NCBI RefSeq assembly: GCF_900115735.1
Contig: NZ_FOXO01000016.1
Location: 1-64,000 of the forward strand
DNA length: 64,000 nt
Reading direction: 5' to 3'
DNA from: Butyrivibrio proteoclasticus
Lineage (GTDB): Bacteria > Bacillota > Clostridia > Lachnospirales > Lachnospiraceae
Shown here: piece after piece, positions 62,356-64,000 of the stretch
Numbering within the stretch: position 1 is the first letter of the stretch
How the letters are laid out: every line of letters begins with the position of its first letter
The notes under the pieces: model-generated
What the model was told of the DNA's origin: nothing
Seen by the model: only the letters and a program-made list of their open reading frames with translations
The model's database searches: none
Program-made: the position numbers and the translations under genes

Positions 62356-63258
62356 ATGCTTATAAATGACAGTGTTTATTACGAAGACAACCACTATATA
62401 ATTATCAACAACATCCCTAACAATATTTTTTACTATATTGATTATGATAAAAGAGATGCCTCTATAAATATGGAATTCCAGCATCTCCATCCATATTATG
62501 AGATGTTGATCCTACTTGCGCCTAATGCTACTCATCTTATTGAAGGTGTTCCTTACAATATTCATATGGGTGACATTGTTCTTTTGGCGCCTTCTGTTAT
62601 GCATAAATCTGTTTATTACAAGGGCGAACCCAGCAAAAGAATCATCATTGACTTCATGTATGAGCTGAACAGCCCTGAAACAGCTGATGCCTATGCTGAA
62701 ATACTTCAGCCTTTCAAAAGTGAGGTTCCTATTTTCAGGTTTGATCTTGAGGATCGACAGAAACTTATCGATATTCTCAACTCACTTTTTGTCTTCTCAA
62801 AAGAGCATCAGTACTATGGCAACCCTGCCGATGAATTTTACATTCATACTAAGTTCCAGGAGTTTTTATACACTCTTTACAGTCTGAAAGATAAAAATCT
62901 CTACACCAACGACCAGAGCTATAACTCTATAGAGCAGAAGATGTATGAAGTTTCATCCTATATACACGCTCATTACAATGAAGATATTTCTCTTAATACC
63001 CTTTCAGAGCAGTTCTTCGTGAGCCCGAGTTACCTTTCCCGTGTATTTAAACAGGTTACCGGATTTAATCTGTCCAACTACATTCAACTCACCAGGATTA
63101 AGAATGCTCAATATCGTCTGGTTTCATCAAACGATAAGATTTCAGTCATTTCTGAAGAATGCGGTTTTGCTTCGTTTTCTCAGTTCAACCGCATCTTCAA
63201 TAAAGTAGCAGGAACTTCGCCAAGGCAGTATAGGCAAACTGCTATCACCCACAAATAA
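62356..63258 (+). CDS. AraC-family transcription regulator
   Basis: The 300 residues have an N-terminal cupin-like sensor domain (HLHPYYEMLILL, GDIVLLAPSVMHKSV) and a C-terminal double HTH (LSEQFFVSPSYLSRVFKQVT and ISEECGFASFSQFNRIFNKV). It is divergent from the GH105 gene and probably activates it in response to a uronic acid or sugar. The ATG at 62356 was chosen because the domain begins just after it; the longer frame upstream runs antisense through GH105. No ribosome site is seen, so the message may have little or no leader. Confidence 0.88.
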   Translation: MLINDSVYYEDNHYIIINNIPNNIFYYIDYDKRDASINMEFQHLHPYYEMLILLAPNATHLIEGVPYNIHMGDIVLLAPSVMHKSVYYKGEPSKRIIIDFMYELNSPETADAYAEILQPFKSEVPIFRFDLEDRQKLIDILNSLFVFSKEHQYYGNPADEFYIHTKFQEFLYTLYSLKDKNLYTNDQSYNSIEQKMYEVSSYIHAHYNEDISLNTLSEQFFVSPSYLSRVFKQVTGFNLSNYIQLTRIKNAQYRLVSSNDKISVISEECGFASFSQFNRIFNKVAGTSPRQYRQTAITHK

Positions 63259-63282
63259 ATGCAGGTGTGACATATATTTCAA

Positions 63283-64000
63283 TTACCCGCAAATAACGGG
63301 ATTAGAAATAGCAAGGTTTGTACAATCACTCTTTGCAATGAAATATACAAAACGGTCTTCTTTTATGGTCTGTTCTATTTTCCGGCTGTAATCGTAGAAG
63401 CCGTTTTCTTTTTTTGCATCAAGCTCTATTTCTTTTAACAGGCCATTTTCAGAATGAACTTCCAATTTTCTAAGTTTCCTGTTTGATAAAAGCTTTAAAT
63501 CTATATGAAGCTCTTTTTCGCCGCAGAGCTTCTCACCTGGAAGCTTGCCATTAACAGTCGGAATAAGTATTGGTCCGTTAGTTAAGAAGCTGTGTCCACT
63601 CTTTAGTGTCTGTAAAAGATTTCTCTGTTCCCTGTCTTTGCCGGCATGAATGTAAGTTCTGACGCCGCCACTTGTAAGACAGGTCTCAGCCCATTTCTCA
63701 AGTATTGGTAAAAGACTTTCACATATAAGCTCAAATACATGGGCTTCTTCAGGATACTTTTCTTCCAGTTCTGACTTGTTTTCTTTTATCAGATCATAAG
63801 TATCGAGAATGTTGTCATAGAGCACGTGATAATCGTCTGCAGCAATATTATGAGTATCACTTCCTGTTGTTGCCGGAAGGAAAAGACCTTTTCTAAGGCA
63901 TTTTAGCCAAAGCTCATATGCCGCATAATCTGTACTTCCAATCATCATCGGTGCTGAACCATTCCATATCTCCATTGTCTCAAAAATGTCCAGTATATCC
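63283..64000 (-). CDS. PHP-type metal-dependent hydrolase, C-terminal part (CehA/McbA-like)
   Basis: The frame is open to the right edge; at least 238 residues are visible. PATTGSDTHN carries metal-binding Asp and His of a PHP domain, and the segment TYIHAGKD with FLTNGPILIPTVNGKLPG is typical of CehA/McbA-family hydrolases, which often stand in glycan utilisation loci. The C-terminal part is beta-rich. The N-terminal metal site is outside the window. Convergent with the AraC gene, with 24 bases between and no clear terminator. Confidence 0.75.
   Translation of the reverse strand, partial: DILDIFETMEIWNGSAPMMIGSTDYAAYELWLKCLRKGLFLPATTGSDTHNIAADDYHVLYDNILDTYDLIKENKSELEEKYPEEAHVFELICESLLPILEKWAETCLTSGGVRTYIHAGKDREQRNLLQTLKSGHSFLTNGPILIPTVNGKLPGEKLCGEKELHIDLKLLSNRKLRKLEVHSENGLLKEIELDAKKENGFYDYSRKIEQTIKEDRFVYFIAKSDCTNLAISNPVICG

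Noticed and set aside
1..64000. CRISPR arrays, rRNA or tRNA genes
   Set aside because: No regularly spaced repeat array of CRISPR type and no recognisable tRNA or rRNA sequence was seen when reading both strands.

Overview
The window looks like a chromosomal segment of a low-to-moderate GC, strictly fermentative Firmicute of the Lachnospiraceae, most like Butyrivibrio or a close relative. This rests on the pyruvate formate-lyase system, the order uvrC-hprK-glucokinase-murB-rapZ-whiA-HPr, several carbohydrate ABC transporters, plant-glycan enzymes and a DUF4214 remnant. Taxonomy is inferred from protein resemblance only; no rRNA or tRNA gene was seen. Almost every gene is on the minus strand. 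The exceptions are the transposase end at position 1, pyrG and the AraC-type regulator near the right edge.

Layout. (1) 1-159: tail of an IS1182-type transposase. (2) 281-7087: pflB, an alpha-L-rhamnosidase, pflA and an FNR-like regulator; pflB has a perfect TTGAT-N4-ATCAA site upstream. (3) 7115-10515: NUDIX hydrolase, Na/Pi cotransporter, GNAT protein. (4) 10775-21795: housekeeping block with a Crh-like HPr (Glu15, Ser46), whiA, rapZ, murB, glucokinase, hprK, uvrC, ftsH and divergent pyrG. (5) 21832-33244: two long RNA-like hairpins, then a muropeptide-sugar salvage locus (nagZ, kinase, namZ, anmK, murQ, ABC permeases, binding protein, RpiR regulator, nagB). (6) 33458-37031: LplA/LplB/YtcP-type sugar ABC transporter. 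(7) 37258-50125: Opp-type transporter, Fe-alcohol dehydrogenase and iolG-iolE-iolB-iolD. (8) 50384-57116: accessory island with a HipBA-like kinase module, IS remnant, AAA/DUF1703 protein and XRE regulator. (9) 57336-64000: iolC, an (alpha/alpha)6-type protein, ROK kinase, GH105, AraC regulator and a partial PHP-type hydrolase.

How it fits together. The salvage locus would import a GlcNAc/MurNAc saccharide, split it inside the cell (NamZ and NagZ carry no export signal), phosphorylate the sugars, remove lactate with MurQ and feed glucosamine-6-phosphate to NagB. The iol genes cover inositol to 2-deoxy-5-keto-gluconate phosphate, but iolJ and iolA are not in the window; a Fe-dependent dehydrogenase sits where the end of the pathway would be. 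A nearly identical 20-bp motif lies in front of the Lpl operon, oppA and iolD, which suggests shared control.

The most unusual structures are four long intergenic palindromes (about 170-210 bp). Two adjacent ones after pyrG have mutually complementary apical loops, and two others sit inside the anmK-namZ and iolE-iolG junctions.
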